Notes: generated by a model from the letters alone, not told the origin. 64,000 nt of DNA from Bacillus velezensis (GCF_001461825.1 NZ_LLZC01000012.1:744001-808000); one strand, 5' to 3'; shown: positions 28,697-38,076, counted from the first letter of the stretch. Numbers and translations are program-made.

Positions 28697-29395
28697 ATGA
28701 AAAAACAGCAATTTATAGATATGCAGGAACTCGGCATTTCAAGCATTCCCAACCTGCTGCTGACACATTACCGGCAGCTTGGGCTGAATGAAACCGAATT
28801 GATCCTGCTTTTGAAGATTAAAATGCATTTGGAAAAAGGCTCTTATTTTCCGACGCCGTTTGAACTTCAATCAGGCATGTCCATCTCTGCTGAAGAATGT
28901 ACAAGCTGCCTGAGAATGTTTATTCAAAAAGGTTTTCTGTTTATTGAAGAATGTGAAGACCATAACGGCATAAAGTTTGAAAAATATTCTCTGCAGCCGT
29001 TATGGGCGAAGCTGTATGATTACATGCAGCATTCACAAAACGAAACGCAGGAAAGAACGTCAGAAAGAGAACAAAAAAGCCTGTATACCATCTTTGAAGA
29101 AGAGTTCGGAAGACCGCTGTCGCCGCTTGAATGCGAGACGCTGGCCATATGGCAGGATCAGGATCAGCATGATGCGATTCTGATTAAACACGCCTTAAAA
29201 GAAGCCGTTTTATCGGGGAAACTCAGTTTTCGCTATATTGACCGGATTTTATTTGAATGGAAAAAGAACGGCTTCAAAACGGTTGAGCAGGCGAAGGCGC
29301 ACAGCCAAAAATTCCGGCGTGTTCAAACGAAACAAAATGATCCGCAAAAAGAGTATACGAGGCAGGTGCCTTTTTACAATTGGCTGGAACAATAA
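28697..29395 (+). CDS. dnaD: DNA replication initiation/restart protein DnaD
   Basis: DnaD (232 residues) helps load the replicative helicase at oriC and at restarted forks. The N-terminal DDBH1 winged-helix domain (about 1-110) and the C-terminal DDBH2 domain with LSFRYIDRILFEWKKNG near 185 are both present, followed by the lysine-rich tail that binds DNA. It begins an operon with nth and ypoC. Confidence 0.93.
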   Translation: MKKQQFIDMQELGISSIPNLLLTHYRQLGLNETELILLLKIKMHLEKGSYFPTPFELQSGMSISAEECTSCLRMFIQKGFLFIEECEDHNGIKFEKYSLQPLWAKLYDYMQHSQNETQERTSEREQKSLYTIFEEEFGRPLSPLECETLAIWQDQDQHDAILIKHALKEAVLSGKLSFRYIDRILFEWKKNGFKTVEQAKAHSQKFRRVQTKQNDPQKEYTRQVPFYNWLEQ

Positions 29396-29413
29396 CATGA
29401 GAAGGGGAGAAAC

Positions 29414-30073
29414 GTGTTAAATTTAAAGCAGATTGAATATTGTCTTGAAAAAATCGGCGATATGTTTCCGCACGCAGAATGTGAACTTGTCCATTCAAAT
29501 CCTTTCGAATTGGTTGTGGCAGTCGCATTATCCGCGCAATGTACGGATGCTCTCGTCAACAGAGTGACAAAAACGCTATTTCAAAAATATAAACGGCCCG
29601 AAGATTATCTTGCCGTATCGCTGGAAGAACTCCAGCAGGATATTAAATCAATCGGCCTGTACCGTAATAAAGCCAAAAATATTCAAAAGCTGAGCAAAAT
29701 GATCATCGAAGAGTACGGCGGAGAAGTGCCGAAAGACCGGGATGAGCTTGTGAATCTGCCGGGTGTCGGACGGAAAACGGCAAATGTGGTCGTGTCTGTT
29801 GCTTTCGGCGTACCTGCGATTGCAGTAGACACTCATGTGGAGCGGGTCTCTAAACGGCTCGGTATCTGCCGCTGGAAGGACTCTGTTTTGGAAGTAGAGA
29901 AAACATTAATGAAAAAAGTGCCGAAAGAGGATTGGTCTGTTACGCATCACAGATTAATATTTTTCGGCAGGTATCATTGTAAAGCGCAATCTCCCCGCTG
30001 TGCGGAATGTCCTTTGCTTCCGCTATGCAGAGAAGGGCAGAAGCGTGACAAAAAAGGGCTGGTGAAACGGTGA
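29414..30073 (+). CDS. nth: Endonuclease III Nth
   Basis: A base excision repair glycosylase/AP lyase of 219 residues. The helix-hairpin-helix LPGVGRKTANVVVSVAFG carries the catalytic lysine (K near 120), the catalytic aspartate is in AVDTHVERVSKRLG, and the four cluster cysteines are in HCKAQSPRCAECPLLPLC. It starts at GTG behind AGAAGGGGAG. Cotranscribed with dnaD; overlaps ypoC by 4 bases. Confidence 0.95.
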   Translation: MLNLKQIEYCLEKIGDMFPHAECELVHSNPFELVVAVALSAQCTDALVNRVTKTLFQKYKRPEDYLAVSLEELQQDIKSIGLYRNKAKNIQKLSKMIIEEYGGEVPKDRDELVNLPGVGRKTANVVVSVAFGVPAIAVDTHVERVSKRLGICRWKDSVLEVEKTLMKKVPKEDWSVTHHRLIFFGRYHCKAQSPRCAECPLLPLCREGQKRDKKGLVKR

Positions 30074-30561
30074 CGGCGATTGACATTCTGGCAGGCTATG
30101 AAACATACCTGCGCAGCCTTACGGACTTGGAAAGCCACGAGATCAAAACGGCGCTGCGCCGCCATCCGCTGTATATGGATTTCAGCGGTCAGCCAACAGT
30201 GCAGCCATGGAGGGAAAGGGGCGAATATGTCCCGTTTCTGTTTCAGATTTGGAACGAAACGAAAGAAACGCTGCTTCCCGTTTTTCAAACAAGAAAATCG
30301 AGATGTGATCAAAATGACATGCTGAAGGGAATTGCCTGTCTGATTGCCGCTTTTCACTGGACGGCAGGGGAGCGGGTTACATCACTCGACTGGACTGTGC
30401 TTGAAACAAAACATTTTCCCGCCGAACCGATCAATTGGGCGGAGCGAATGGCGTTTATTTTAACGAAACCGACTCAATTTCACTCGTTTATTCAGCTTGA
30501 TGAATTGATGACGGAGATGAAGAAGCAATATCATAAACATGAAGCCATGAACAAATGTTAA
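30070..30561 (+). CDS. ypoC: Conserved protein YpoC
   Basis: A 163-residue soluble Bacillus protein that follows nth, overlapping its stop (GTGA). It has no motif I recognise; conserved-looking parts are LRRHPLYMDF, IACLIAAFHWTAGERV and INWAERMAFIL. Length and position match B. subtilis YpoC. The function is unknown; the dnaD-nth context suggests DNA maintenance only by association. Confidence 0.8.
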   Translation: MTAIDILAGYETYLRSLTDLESHEIKTALRRHPLYMDFSGQPTVQPWRERGEYVPFLFQIWNETKETLLPVFQTRKSRCDQNDMLKGIACLIAAFHWTAGERVTSLDWTVLETKHFPAEPINWAERMAFILTKPTQFHSFIQLDELMTEMKKQYHKHEAMNKC

Positions 30562-30592
30562 AAACCTCCTTTTCTCATAAGGAGGTTTTTTT
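30561..30592 (+). terminator. Terminator after ypoC
   Basis: AACCTCC / GGAGGTT stem with a 10-base loop and TTTTTTT. It lies tail to tail with the ponA terminator. Confidence 0.85.
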
Positions 30593-30595
30593 GTA

Positions 30596-30630
30596 TGAAA
30601 AAAATCCTTCACCTGTTTGAGGTGAAGGAT
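30596..30630 (-). terminator. Terminator after ponA
   Basis: On the minus strand ATCCTTCACCT-CAAAC-AGGTGAAGGAT is a perfect 11-bp stem followed by TTTTTT, nine bases past the ponA stop. Confidence 0.9.
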
Positions 30631-30638
30631 TTCGTCCG

Positions 30639-33422
30639 CTAATGAGCGGAATTTGACTGGATGGTTGACGAATTGGACTGCCCGTTGATATTTGAAGATG
30701 AGTCTTGGTTTTTGTCCGTTTGACCGCTGTCAGGTTTATTTGTGCCGTCTGAACCGGAATCGGAATCATTATCAGAGCCGTTATCTTGCTGTCCGTTGTT
30801 ATCCGTCCCGTTACCGGGCTGATTCTGATTGTTGTCATCCGTTTGATCCTTATCGGATTGATCCTGATTTTTATCTGAGTCATCAGTGGGTGTTTGATCC
30901 GATCCGTCAGACGTATCTGTCTGATTGTCATCTGTGTTTGAATCATCGGTTTGCGTCTTGTCTTTATCTTTATCTTCATCAGACTTCTGTTCATCGTCAG
31001 TCGCTTTATCTTTATCTGCATCGTCTTCTTCATCTTTCGGGACTTTGAAAGATGCTGATGCCGTATCGCTTTTTCCGTCATCGTTTTCCGCTGTCACCTG
31101 GAAGCTGTATGTGGAGCCTGGCGTGACATCTGAGACGACGGCTTCTTTTGCCGAACTGTTTTGAATGTCACTGTAGCTTCCGCCGTCAACGGATTGTTTG
31201 ACATTGAATGTTGCATCACCGTCATAATCCCAGCTTAAGGTTAATGATTTTTTATCTTTGTCGTATTTCACTTGCAATCCTGTCGGTTTATCGGCTTTTT
31301 CTTTCGTGTACGTTTTAGAAACGGCAGTTGGCTGCGTTCCTTTCACGAAGTACTCCGTCACTTTTTTATCATCCGGTGTATTCGGTCCGGCTAAAGCGGC
31401 AGGATTCGAGCCTTTCTCAACCGTTTCTTTGACGACGCTGTCAGGCTGCTTGAAGCTTCCTTTACCGTCATCAACGTATGAGATCAGCTTTTGGAAAATC
31501 CGTTTTGCGACTTGCTGGTCAGCAGAAGACAGTGATTTCTTACCTGCTTTGTTGCCAGACTCAACTCCGGTCCAAACCGCTGCTGTATATTGAGGGGTGT
31601 ATCCGACAAACCATGAGTCTGGGACTCCGCCTTGTGCGATATTATATTTTTGAATGTCCTCTTTAGTAAAGTTAGTGGTACCCGTTTTACCGGCGACTTC
31701 CACGTTCGGTACTTGAGCTAGTCTGCCTGTTCCTGACTGCACGACTGTTTTGAGCATATCGGTAATCATGAATGCCGTGTAATCGCTCATAGCACTTTTC
31801 GGTTTCGGTGTTAAATCAAGCTTAGTGCCGTCATTAAATTCAATCGATGTGACCGCATGCGGTTCATTGTACGTTCCGTTATTTCCGAAAGCGCTGTAGG
31901 CGCCCGCCATTGTCATAGTAGATACACCGCGGTTATCCTGACCAAATCCTCCGATCGAATAAGATTCGGTTACACTCTCTTTGTTTAATCCTAGTCCTAA
32001 GTCATTTGCGAAGTCGACGGCATTATCTTTACCGGCTGCTTGATATGCTTTCAGAGCCGGAATATTACGCGAGTCTGAGAGGGCCTCTCGCATTGATATC
32101 ATATTTCTGTATTTATTGTCATAGTCGTGAATCGGAGTGCCGTCAGAGTACGTATAAGCCGAGTCGTCAATCTGCTCATACGTCGACCATTTTTTATTTT
32201 CAATAACCGGGCCGTAATCAAGGATCGGTTTTATCGTTGAACCGGGCTGGGTTTTACCTTGTGTTGCATAATTGAATCCCCCGGCAGTTCTGTTCCTGCC
32301 TGCTCCGATGGCGCGGATTTCTCCGTTTGTCGTATCAAGGAGCGTGACGCCGCCCTGCATGCCTTCGGTAAATCCGGCTGTGTCGCCGTTCATCAATTGA
32401 TCAAGATAATCTTGTGCTTTCGTATCAAGAGTCGTATAAATTTTCAGTCCGTCAGTTGAAATATCGACGTCTTTCTTTTCTTTTGTCTCAATTTCTTTCA
32501 TAACTTCTTCGACAAAAGCGCTGTATTTATTTGTGTCCTTTTTATCGTATTCCTTTTGGCTGACGACGCCTTCATCTTTCATGGACACTTTCTTTGCTTT
32601 TTGGTATTCAGAATTTGAAATGAATCCTTGTTTTTCCATTAAGCTGAGAACAATGTTTCGGCGCTTTTCGGAAGCCTTCGGATTTTTAACCGGGTTATAT
32701 CCGGTCGGGCTTTGCGGCATTCCGGCAAGCGTTGCCGCCTGTTCAACCGTAAGCTTGCTCAAGTCTTTTACGCCGAAGAATTCTTCAGCCGCTTTACCGA
32801 CGCCATAGGCACGCGGTGAGAAATAAATTCTGTTTAAATACATTTCTAAGATTTCATCTTTAGAATAATGGCGCTCCAGCTGCAGTGAAAGCCACACTTC
32901 CTGTGCTTTCCGTTTAATCGTTTTCTGATGGGTCAAAAGCGAGTTTTTCACAACCTGCTGGGTGATTGTGCTTCCTCCCTCTGAACCGAATCCATCCGTA
33001 AAGTTTGCGACCAAGGCGCCTCCGATCCGGATCGGGTCTATACCGTGGTGCTTATAAAAACGGGCGTCTTCAGTTGCGATAAATGCTTCTTTCACAACAT
33101 CGGGTATATCCTTAATCGGGACGTAGGTTCGTTTTTCACCGCCCACTTCCGCGATTTCTTTGCCGTTTTTATCGTAAATCGTTGAAGAGTAAGGCGTTTT
33201 CAGCTTGGCTTCGTCTAAAGAGGGCGCGCCGGAAACCAAAACGGCAAATGCCGCCGCTCCGCCGACTATGCCAAGGACAAACAGAATAACCAAGGACAGC
33301 ACAATCTTTTTGAATAAACCGCCTTTACGCTGTTTCTTGCCTTTTTTCGGTGAAGAGGGCTTAGTGCTTTTCGTCTGCCTTGCCTTACGGCGTTCTTCAC
33401 GGCTCATAAATTGATCTGACAT
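30639..33422 (-). CDS. ponA: Bifunctional penicillin-binding protein 1A/1B PonA (PBP1)
   Basis: The main class A peptidoglycan polymerase. Domains in order: basic cytoplasmic tail, one membrane helix (about 39-64), GT51 glycosyltransferase with E118 in ATEDARFYKHHG and GGSTITQQVVKN, transpeptidase with the active-site S395-TIK398, SRN (451-453) and KTGTT (579-583), a fibronectin III-like domain (about 715-800), and a long Asp/Asn/Gln/Ser-rich tail (about 805-927). The tail is low-complexity and is probably variable in length between strains. It lies in an operon after recU. Confidence 0.95.
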   Translation of the reverse strand: MSDQFMSREERRKARQTKSTKPSSPKKGKKQRKGGLFKKIVLSLVILFVLGIVGGAAAFAVLVSGAPSLDEAKLKTPYSSTIYDKNGKEIAEVGGEKRTYVPIKDIPDVVKEAFIATEDARFYKHHGIDPIRIGGALVANFTDGFGSEGGSTITQQVVKNSLLTHQKTIKRKAQEVWLSLQLERHYSKDEILEMYLNRIYFSPRAYGVGKAAEEFFGVKDLSKLTVEQAATLAGMPQSPTGYNPVKNPKASEKRRNIVLSLMEKQGFISNSEYQKAKKVSMKDEGVVSQKEYDKKDTNKYSAFVEEVMKEIETKEKKDVDISTDGLKIYTTLDTKAQDYLDQLMNGDTAGFTEGMQGGVTLLDTTNGEIRAIGAGRNRTAGGFNYATQGKTQPGSTIKPILDYGPVIENKKWSTYEQIDDSAYTYSDGTPIHDYDNKYRNMISMREALSDSRNIPALKAYQAAGKDNAVDFANDLGLGLNKESVTESYSIGGFGQDNRGVSTMTMAGAYSAFGNNGTYNEPHAVTSIEFNDGTKLDLTPKPKSAMSDYTAFMITDMLKTVVQSGTGRLAQVPNVEVAGKTGTTNFTKEDIQKYNIAQGGVPDSWFVGYTPQYTAAVWTGVESGNKAGKKSLSSADQQVAKRIFQKLISYVDDGKGSFKQPDSVVKETVEKGSNPAALAGPNTPDDKKVTEYFVKGTQPTAVSKTYTKEKADKPTGLQVKYDKDKKSLTLSWDYDGDATFNVKQSVDGGSYSDIQNSSAKEAVVSDVTPGSTYSFQVTAENDDGKSDTASASFKVPKDEEDDADKDKATDDEQKSDEDKDKDKTQTDDSNTDDNQTDTSDGSDQTPTDDSDKNQDQSDKDQTDDNNQNQPGNGTDNNGQQDNGSDNDSDSGSDGTNKPDSGQTDKNQDSSSNINGQSNSSTIQSNSAH

Positions 33423-33460
33423 AACATCTCAACCTTTCGTTTATCAACCTTTCGCTCAGT

Positions 33461-34069
33461 CTACTGTTCCTGCGAAAAATAAAGCTGTTCAATAATACTA
33501 ATATAATCAATTCTCGGTGAGTATCCAAGGGAAATCGGAAAGGAAGCATCTTCTAATTCGTCTTTGCGAATCGATTTTCTGCCGTTCTTCTCCTTTCTGT
33601 CCCAAAAGACAAACAGCTTGTCGGCTTCGAGGAAATAAACCTTTCCGAAAGCGGATATAATAACAAAACAAATGCCGTCTTGCCTGACCACCTGCTTCAT
33701 ATGCTCAATCTGATGATCATGAAAATTCTGCAGGGGAAATGCCGTTTTGTTTTTTGTTTCTTTTGCCTCAAAATCAATGTAGCGTCCTTTATAAATGCCG
33801 TTGTAGTCAGTTGTTGAAGACTGTTTAAAATAAGCTTCCTTAATGACTGCGGCGCTTCTTTTCGGATAGTGGACGTTTACAATCTGGACGGGTGTCGGCT
33901 TTTTGTGAATGACAGCAATTTGGTTAGCCAGATAATACTTATTCGTTTCATTCAGGTCGTCTTCGAGGGTCATGCCGCGATTACTGTATGAATGGGTCCG
34001 TTTCTGGCTGTTTTGGGATGAAACCGTTTTGTTCGGCTGAAAAGTTTTTCCATTCGGGTACCGAATCAC
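33461..34069 (-). CDS. recU: Holliday junction resolvase RecU
   Basis: RecU cleaves Holliday junctions in recombination and chromosome segregation. The nuclease core is [20 protein letters not shown] (D, E and K of the PD-ExK fold), with the N-terminal YPNGKTF and [14 protein letters not shown]. The start is the GTG at 34069: AAGGAGG lies 9 bases before it, while an ATG three codons upstream sits right against that site. 202 residues. It is followed after 38 bases by ponA, the conserved recU-ponA pair. Confidence 0.93.
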   Translation of the reverse strand: MIRYPNGKTFQPNKTVSSQNSQKRTHSYSNRGMTLEDDLNETNKYYLANQIAVIHKKPTPVQIVNVHYPKRSAAVIKEAYFKQSSTTDYNGIYKGRYIDFEAKETKNKTAFPLQNFHDHQIEHMKQVVRQDGICFVIISAFGKVYFLEADKLFVFWDRKEKNGRKSIRKDELEDASFPISLGYSPRIDYISIIEQLYFSQEQ

Positions 34070-34110
34070 TTTTTCCATCCTCCTTATCAAACTAATAGTG
34101 ACGGAAGTGA

Positions 34111-35073
34111 ATGAACGTGCATAAACGACAGACCGTAACCGCCATTCTTCGCCTGATCGAAAAAGAGACAAAAATAAAAAATGCCGATAATATTTCCCGG
34201 ACGAATGCCTATAAAGCATATTATGACCGCCATCCTGAGATCAAGTGGCCGCTTTTGGCATCCTTTGTGTCCCGCAATGCGGGCTGGTCGATGACTGATT
34301 TAAGAGGCGTCCTTTATCAGGAGGGCCTTGACAGCAGTCAGAAAAACTGGTTTTTCCTTTCGTATGAAAGGGCGAATTGGCTGATTTTTTCTGATGCCTA
34401 TCCTCAGCTTCTGGTCTACCAGTGGTCAAAACAAATCGGCGAACCTCTTTTCCGTCATCTTCCTCATTTCCGCGTCTCGGCTTTTATGCAGGAAGAATGG
34501 TTTCGCTTTTGGCGTGACGGAGATACGGAACGGCTCATGTATGCTCTTATTATAAATGAACAAAACACTATCCAAGCACCTATTATACAAAATCCTTCGT
34601 TTAAAAAGAATGTTTTTGGCACGATTCCTTTTTATTTAAGTGATTGGTTTCACTTTAATACGGTGATATTCCCTTCATTTGACGGACATTTATACGGAAT
34701 TTCCGTCAAACGGTTTTCGAAAACCGAAGAAAGAATTACGCTCGGAAAACAGCTGGCCCGCCTTCTGTTCAGTCCTTATCTGCACGCTTCTTTTTACCGT
34801 TTTCTTGATACCGTTCCTCATACCGGTTCGCGCTTTGATATGGAGAAAATGATCGGCATCAAAAAAAGAACATCACCGATGCTGAGGACAACCTATCCCA
34901 TTGTTGCCCACCCATTAGACGGCGAAAGGGCGGATTGGTTTCAAAAAAGGTTAAGAAAAGGGGCTTTCTTACAGGAGAAAATGCCGAAACAGCTTGAACT
35001 GACGGACTGGTACTTCCAAAAAAGACGGGAGCTCCATGCGCTCTTCGCGGTTAAAGAGTGGCTGAAGAAATGA
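34111..35073 (+). CDS. yppC: YppC, DUF2515 family protein
   Basis: A 320-residue protein, divergent from recU with only 41 bases between the starts. It is rich in aromatic and basic residues ([37 protein letters not shown]), has no signal peptide, and matches B. subtilis YppC by length and position. The function is unknown. The closely packed divergent start with recU suggests shared regulatory DNA. Confidence 0.83.
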   Translation: MNVHKRQTVTAILRLIEKETKIKNADNISRTNAYKAYYDRHPEIKWPLLASFVSRNAGWSMTDLRGVLYQEGLDSSQKNWFFLSYERANWLIFSDAYPQLLVYQWSKQIGEPLFRHLPHFRVSAFMQEEWFRFWRDGDTERLMYALIINEQNTIQAPIIQNPSFKKNVFGTIPFYLSDWFHFNTVIFPSFDGHLYGISVKRFSKTEERITLGKQLARLLFSPYLHASFYRFLDTVPHTGSRFDMEKMIGIKKRTSPMLRTTYPIVAHPLDGERADWFQKRLRKGAFLQEKMPKQLELTDWYFQKRRELHALFAVKEWLKK

Positions 35074-35107
35074 AAAAGCCCGAAACCGTTCGCTGGGGTT
35101 TCGGGCT
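35072..35107 (-). terminator. Terminator of sspM
   Basis: On the minus strand AGCCCGAAACC / GGTTTCGGGCT is a perfect 11-bp stem with TTTTTC after it. It overlaps the yppC stop; on the plus strand there is no T-run. Confidence 0.85.
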
Positions 35108-35116
35108 GCTGATGTG

Positions 35117-35221
35117 TTACGTGGAAGGGCGGTTTGGGCCGCCTAATTTTTTATCAAGCGTATCAGTCGTTTTTGCTTCGGTTTTTTGCTGTTTACCTGC
35201 ATTTTTCGGTCTCGTTTTCAT
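35117..35221 (-). CDS. sspM: Small acid-soluble spore protein M (SspM)
   Basis: A 34-codon gene. The peptide starts MKTRPKNAGKQQKTE and ends DKKLGGPNRPST, clearly the minor spore protein SspM of B. subtilis. It is lysine-rich and is expected in the spore core, made in the forespore. GAGGAGGTGCCGT precedes the ATG, and a strong terminator follows. A possible weak forespore promoter lies upstream (GTATG then GATA), which I do not call. Confidence 0.92.
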   Translation of the reverse strand: MKTRPKNAGKQQKTEAKTTDTLDKKLGGPNRPST

Positions 35222-35426
35222 ACGGCACCTCCTCAACTGTATCGTTTGCATTAACGTGCCGGTTCATACAAAGTTTGCGGCACTTTTTTGTCGAAAGGCA
35301 CGCCTTTTAGGATAATCTCTGTTTGTTTGCCGAACTGCTTCTAGTTTTGTCATGTGCAGAGGAGAGCGGTATGAAAACGAGAATTATATTCTAAAGAGAC
35401 GCAAGTGATAAAAGGGAGGAACATGA

Positions 35427-35672
35427 ATGTCTGTTTACACGAGCAAGGCTGATATTCTCCGTCTGCTTTCTGATATTGAAATCCGGATTTCTGCTGCTGA
35501 AAAAACGCTTACCCAAGCAGTCAGATCCTGTCAGGCGGAAGCTGAAGAAATCAGACAGGAGAAACTTTCCCGCCTTGAGGAAGAGGCGCGGGAGCTTCAT
35601 GTTTGTATTGATGACCTGTTTTTGGCTGACCGGCGTAAAAAGGATTTGCCGAGAGCATGCCGGATCAGCTGA
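35427..35672 (+). CDS. yppD: Small coiled-coil protein YppD
   Basis: 81 residues, mostly one amphipathic helix (ILRLLSDIEIRISAAEKTLTQ, then a glutamate/arginine-rich stretch), predicted coiled coil. It starts at ATG behind GGGAGGAACATGA. Position between sspM and yppE matches B. subtilis YppD. Function unknown. Confidence 0.75.
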   Translation: MSVYTSKADILRLLSDIEIRISAAEKTLTQAVRSCQAEAEEIRQEKLSRLEEEARELHVCIDDLFLADRRKKDLPRACRIS

Positions 35673-35717
35673 TTTTATGCAAAAACTTTGGTACCATATG
35701 TACTGAGGTGAGTCCGT

Positions 35718-36086
35718 TTGCAGACACAGTCGTTATTGGAGCTGACAGAACAAATGATAGAGGCGGTTCTGGAAGCTGAAAAAAGATATCAGGATGGAAA
35801 AGAGTCAGGCCGTTCATATGATTTTTTTGAGATTATTAAACCCGATGTTGAAAAAAGAGACCGGCTTTGCGCGCTTTGGACTAAAGCAGCGCTTGCGTTT
35901 ATTCAGGAAAACCGTCCGAAATACGTTCATCACGCACAAATTCAGGCCGTTACAGAAAATTTCGGAGAGCTGATGCTCCAATCATATGTTCATCATATTC
36001 ATAAAAAAAGATACAGGGATTTAACTGAATCTGTTTTATATACGCTTCGTATATTAAGGGATGAAATTGAAAAAGAAGGCAGCTGA
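35718..36086 (+). CDS. yppE: YppE, DUF1798 helical bundle protein
   Basis: 122 residues, all-helical (LLELTEQMIEAVLEAEKRYQ; SYVHHIHKKRYRDLTESVLY). B. subtilis YppE is the structural representative of this family, a four-helix bundle without a known activity. It starts at TTG 9 bases after TGAGGTGAG. The last codons form part of the terminator stem. Confidence 0.82.
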   Translation: MQTQSLLELTEQMIEAVLEAEKRYQDGKESGRSYDFFEIIKPDVEKRDRLCALWTKAALAFIQENRPKYVHHAQIQAVTENFGELMLQSYVHHIHKKRYRDLTESVLYTLRILRDEIEKEGS

Positions 36087-36105
36087 AAACGGCTGCCTTC
36101 TTTTA
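36073..36105. terminator. Bidirectional terminator between yppE and yppF
   Basis: GAAGGCAGC / GCTGCCTTC stem with TTTTA on the plus strand and TTTTT on the minus strand, serving convergent genes. Confidence 0.85.
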
Positions 36106-36124
36106 TATAAAGGGGTCGGGTATG

Positions 36125-36307
36125 TTATTCATACGCCGGGTTTTCTGCTCCACTTGCTTCGAGAACCTTCATACTGTTTCGAAATTCGGTTGCGGTGAGA
36201 TGGCCTTGAATATAGAGGAATTTTGCAAAGTCCATCAGTTTATCTGCACAATCTGTTTCATATTTTTTCACTTCAGCAAAACGCTTTCTTAAGTATGATA
36301 CGTTCAT
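36125..36307 (-). CDS. yppF: Small protein YppF
   Basis: 60 residues (MNVSYLRKRFAEVKKYETDC, then LMDFAKFLYIQGHLT). Similar in size and position to B. subtilis YppF, a conserved small helical protein of unknown role. GAGGGGATG precedes the ATG on the minus strand by a good distance. Confidence 0.78.
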   Translation of the reverse strand: MNVSYLRKRFAEVKKYETDCADKLMDFAKFLYIQGHLTATEFRNSMKVLEASGAENPAYE

Positions 36308-36493
36308 AATGGTGCATCCCCTCTCATGTATGTTGAGATTATGGTAACATAACGATTCGACTTTTTTCTGTTTTTAAAAAATTAAGACTTTCGACAGCAT
36401 TTGACAAAGATCAGAATCTCCGAAAGCACATAACCAAGGCGGAATTCATACATATATAGCAGAAACTTAGTGAGAGACAAGGGGGAATGTCAT

Positions 36494-36961
36494 ATGCAAT
36501 GGAGAGCGCAGCCCTATCAAAATATGTACCAGCAGCCGGCGGGATATTTCTACCCGCAGCAGATACAGCCGCTGCAGCAGCCGAGTCCGCAGCAGATACA
36601 GCCATTACAGCAACCGTATCCGCAGCAGATACAGCCATTGCAGCCGCCGCCATATCAACAGCAAGGGCAGTACCCGCAGCAATTTTATCCGAATCAGGAA
36701 TACGGTCATATGCAGCAGCCGTTTGCTCCCCCTCCTCCTCAGGCAGCCATGCCCGGGGGGCAGCCGGGGTTTGTGAATCCTTACCCCGTTCCCAGACCGA
36801 ATCAGCAGCAGTCTTCCCAATTCTCAGGCATACTCTCCCAGTTTAAAAAAACGAACGGACAGTTTGACTTTAATAAAATGATGGATACAACGGGGCAGAT
36901 GGTAAGCGCCGTAAATCAGGTCGGATCGCTGGTGAAAGGCTTCACCAGTATCTTCAAATAA
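36494..36961 (+). CDS. yppG: YppG-like proline/glutamine-rich protein (spore coat type)
   Basis: 155 residues with an N-terminal low-complexity region made of the repeat [10 protein letters not shown](S/Y) and further Gln/Pro/Tyr-rich sequence, then a more normal C-terminus ([20 protein letters not shown]). The C-terminal block is shared by several Bacillus coat proteins, and B. subtilis YppG is regarded as coat-associated. The start ATG 36494 is 7 bases after AAGGGGGA; a frame from 36470 starts upstream of that site. Confidence 0.82.
   Translation: MQWRAQPYQNMYQQPAGYFYPQQIQPLQQPSPQQIQPLQQPYPQQIQPLQPPPYQQQGQYPQQFYPNQEYGHMQQPFAPPPPQAAMPGGQPGFVNPYPVPRPNQQQSSQFSGILSQFKKTNGQFDFNKMMDTTGQMVSAVNQVGSLVKGFTSIFK
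36554..36652 (+). repeat. Three tandem 33-bp repeats inside yppG
   Basis: Units at 36554, 36587 and 36620, each beginning CCGCAGCAGATACAGCC and encoding [10 protein letters not shown] plus Ser or Tyr. They are nearly identical, so copy number can change by slippage or recombination. Confidence 0.9.
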
Positions 36962-36962
36962 A

Positions 36963-36998
36963 AAGCATGAATGATATCCATCATTCATGCTTATTTTT
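36963..36998. terminator. Bidirectional terminator between yppG and ypqA
   Basis: Perfect 13-bp stem AAGCATGAATGAT / ATCATTCATGCTT followed by ATTTTTTA. It includes the ypqA stop codon on the minus strand. Confidence 0.85.
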
Positions 36999-37404
36999 TA
37001 GGGAAAAAGAGGGTAAGCGTCTGTTCATTCCAGGATGTTTCCATATCTTCTTCACTCACCTTATACGGGAGGACAACGGTTCTTGTCATGCTTGAAGACA
37101 CGTGGGATGAATGAGCCTGTTTATGATCGTAGCGGATTGTAACGTGAAGGTAGCACCCTTTCGTTTCCACCAGCATATCCCCGTCACGGAACGTCTCGGG
37201 AACGCCGATATCAACCGCGAGGCCCGTCGGCTCTTCTCTGACGTCAATCGTCACTTGCGCTTCAGTAAAAGCCGAATTGACAAGGTGCTGAAAACCCTGC
37301 ATCAATTCTGCGAAGGGACCTGAGTGAAAAAATTGGTCCATCGCATGGCTGATGATGTCCTCATTTCTTTGCGGATCAAGTTTATCGTTTTGTGATTGAT
37401 CCAT
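36991..37404 (-). CDS. ypqA: YpqA, Hsp20-like / small heat shock fold protein
   Basis: 137 residues with a beta-rich C-terminal half (VTIDVREEPTGLAVDIGVPE, MLVETKGCYLHVTIRYDHK, RTVVLPYKVSEEDME, QTLTLFFPKK) that has the strand order and the final T-L-xx-FFP pattern of an alpha-crystallin domain. The I-x-I/V oligomerisation motif of classical Hsp20 is absent, so it may be a coat- or envelope-linked relative such as CotM. Called ypqA by position; the function is inferred. Confidence 0.68.
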   Translation of the reverse strand: MDQSQNDKLDPQRNEDIISHAMDQFFHSGPFAELMQGFQHLVNSAFTEAQVTIDVREEPTGLAVDIGVPETFRDGDMLVETKGCYLHVTIRYDHKQAHSSHVSSSMTRTVVLPYKVSEEDMETSWNEQTLTLFFPKK

Positions 37405-37542
37405 ATGACCACCGCCTTTTTACAAACAGACTATGCGATGTTATGCCGTATGGTTAAGAATTGAAGGAAAAAAGAAAGTATGGTTAAATAGTGGAGAATA
37501 AACTGGTAACGGATTCACATTTAGGAAGGGGAGCACAACACA

Positions 37543-38049
37543 TTGCTGAAAAAATTATTTGGATTGGGAGACAGCCGGAAAAAGCCGGCCGAAGAAGTGA
37601 TTTTTTCTCCGGCTGACGGAGCGGTGATGGATTTGGCTTCAGTGCCGGATCCTGTATTTTCACAAAAAATGATGGGGGATGGGATCGCCGTCGAGCCTGC
37701 AAACGGAGACATTGTTTCACCGGTTGAGGGAGAAGTGATTCAGCTGTTCCATACAAAACATGCTGTCGGCATCCGCACCCTTTCCGGAGCGGAACTTTTG
37801 ATACATGTCGGCTTGGATACCGTCAATATGAACGGTGAAGGCTTTGAAGCGCATGTAAAAGAAGGCGACAAAGTGAAAACAGGCGATCTGCTTTTAACGT
37901 GCCGGCTGGATTTAATAAAAGAAAAAGCAAGCAGCACCGTCATCCCTATGGTGATTATGAATGGCGATGCCGCAGAACCTTTGCAATTTGCAGGCGCAAA
38001 TGAAGCGAAAAAAGGACAAACAGAGCTTTTTACGATAAAAATGAAGTAG
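37543..38049 (+). CDS. ypqE: PTS glucose-type enzyme IIA component YpqE
   Basis: A stand-alone EIIA(Glc) domain of 168 residues. The phosphorylated histidine is in [14 protein letters not shown], and the second histidine of the active site is in [11 protein letters not shown]. It receives phosphate from HPr and passes it to a sugar-specific IIBC unit, but none is encoded nearby, so its partner is elsewhere. TTG start behind AAGGGGAG. Confidence 0.9.
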   Translation: MLKKLFGLGDSRKKPAEEVIFSPADGAVMDLASVPDPVFSQKMMGDGIAVEPANGDIVSPVEGEVIQLFHTKHAVGIRTLSGAELLIHVGLDTVNMNGEGFEAHVKEGDKVKTGDLLLTCRLDLIKEKASSTVIPMVIMNGDAAEPLQFAGANEAKKGQTELFTIKMK

Positions 38050-38076
38050 GCAGGGGCTGATTCCCTGCTTTTTTTC
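38048..38076 (+). terminator. Terminator after ypqE
   Basis: GCAGGG-GCTGATT-CCCTGC with a seven-T run, right at the stop codon. Confidence 0.85.

Noticed and set aside
30925-31164. Ser-rich plus-strand frame that looks like a secreted protein
   Set aside because: Pure antisense of the low-complexity PonA tail.
31258-32808. Several plus-strand open frames antisense to ponA
   Set aside because: They mirror the ponA codons, including its Asp/Asn-rich tail read as Ser/Leu repeats; no ribosome sites and no protein-like features.
36487-36846. 119-codon Ala/Thr-rich frame overlapping yppG
   Set aside because: A second frame of the 33-bp repeats; the ribosome site and the conserved C-terminus belong to yppG.
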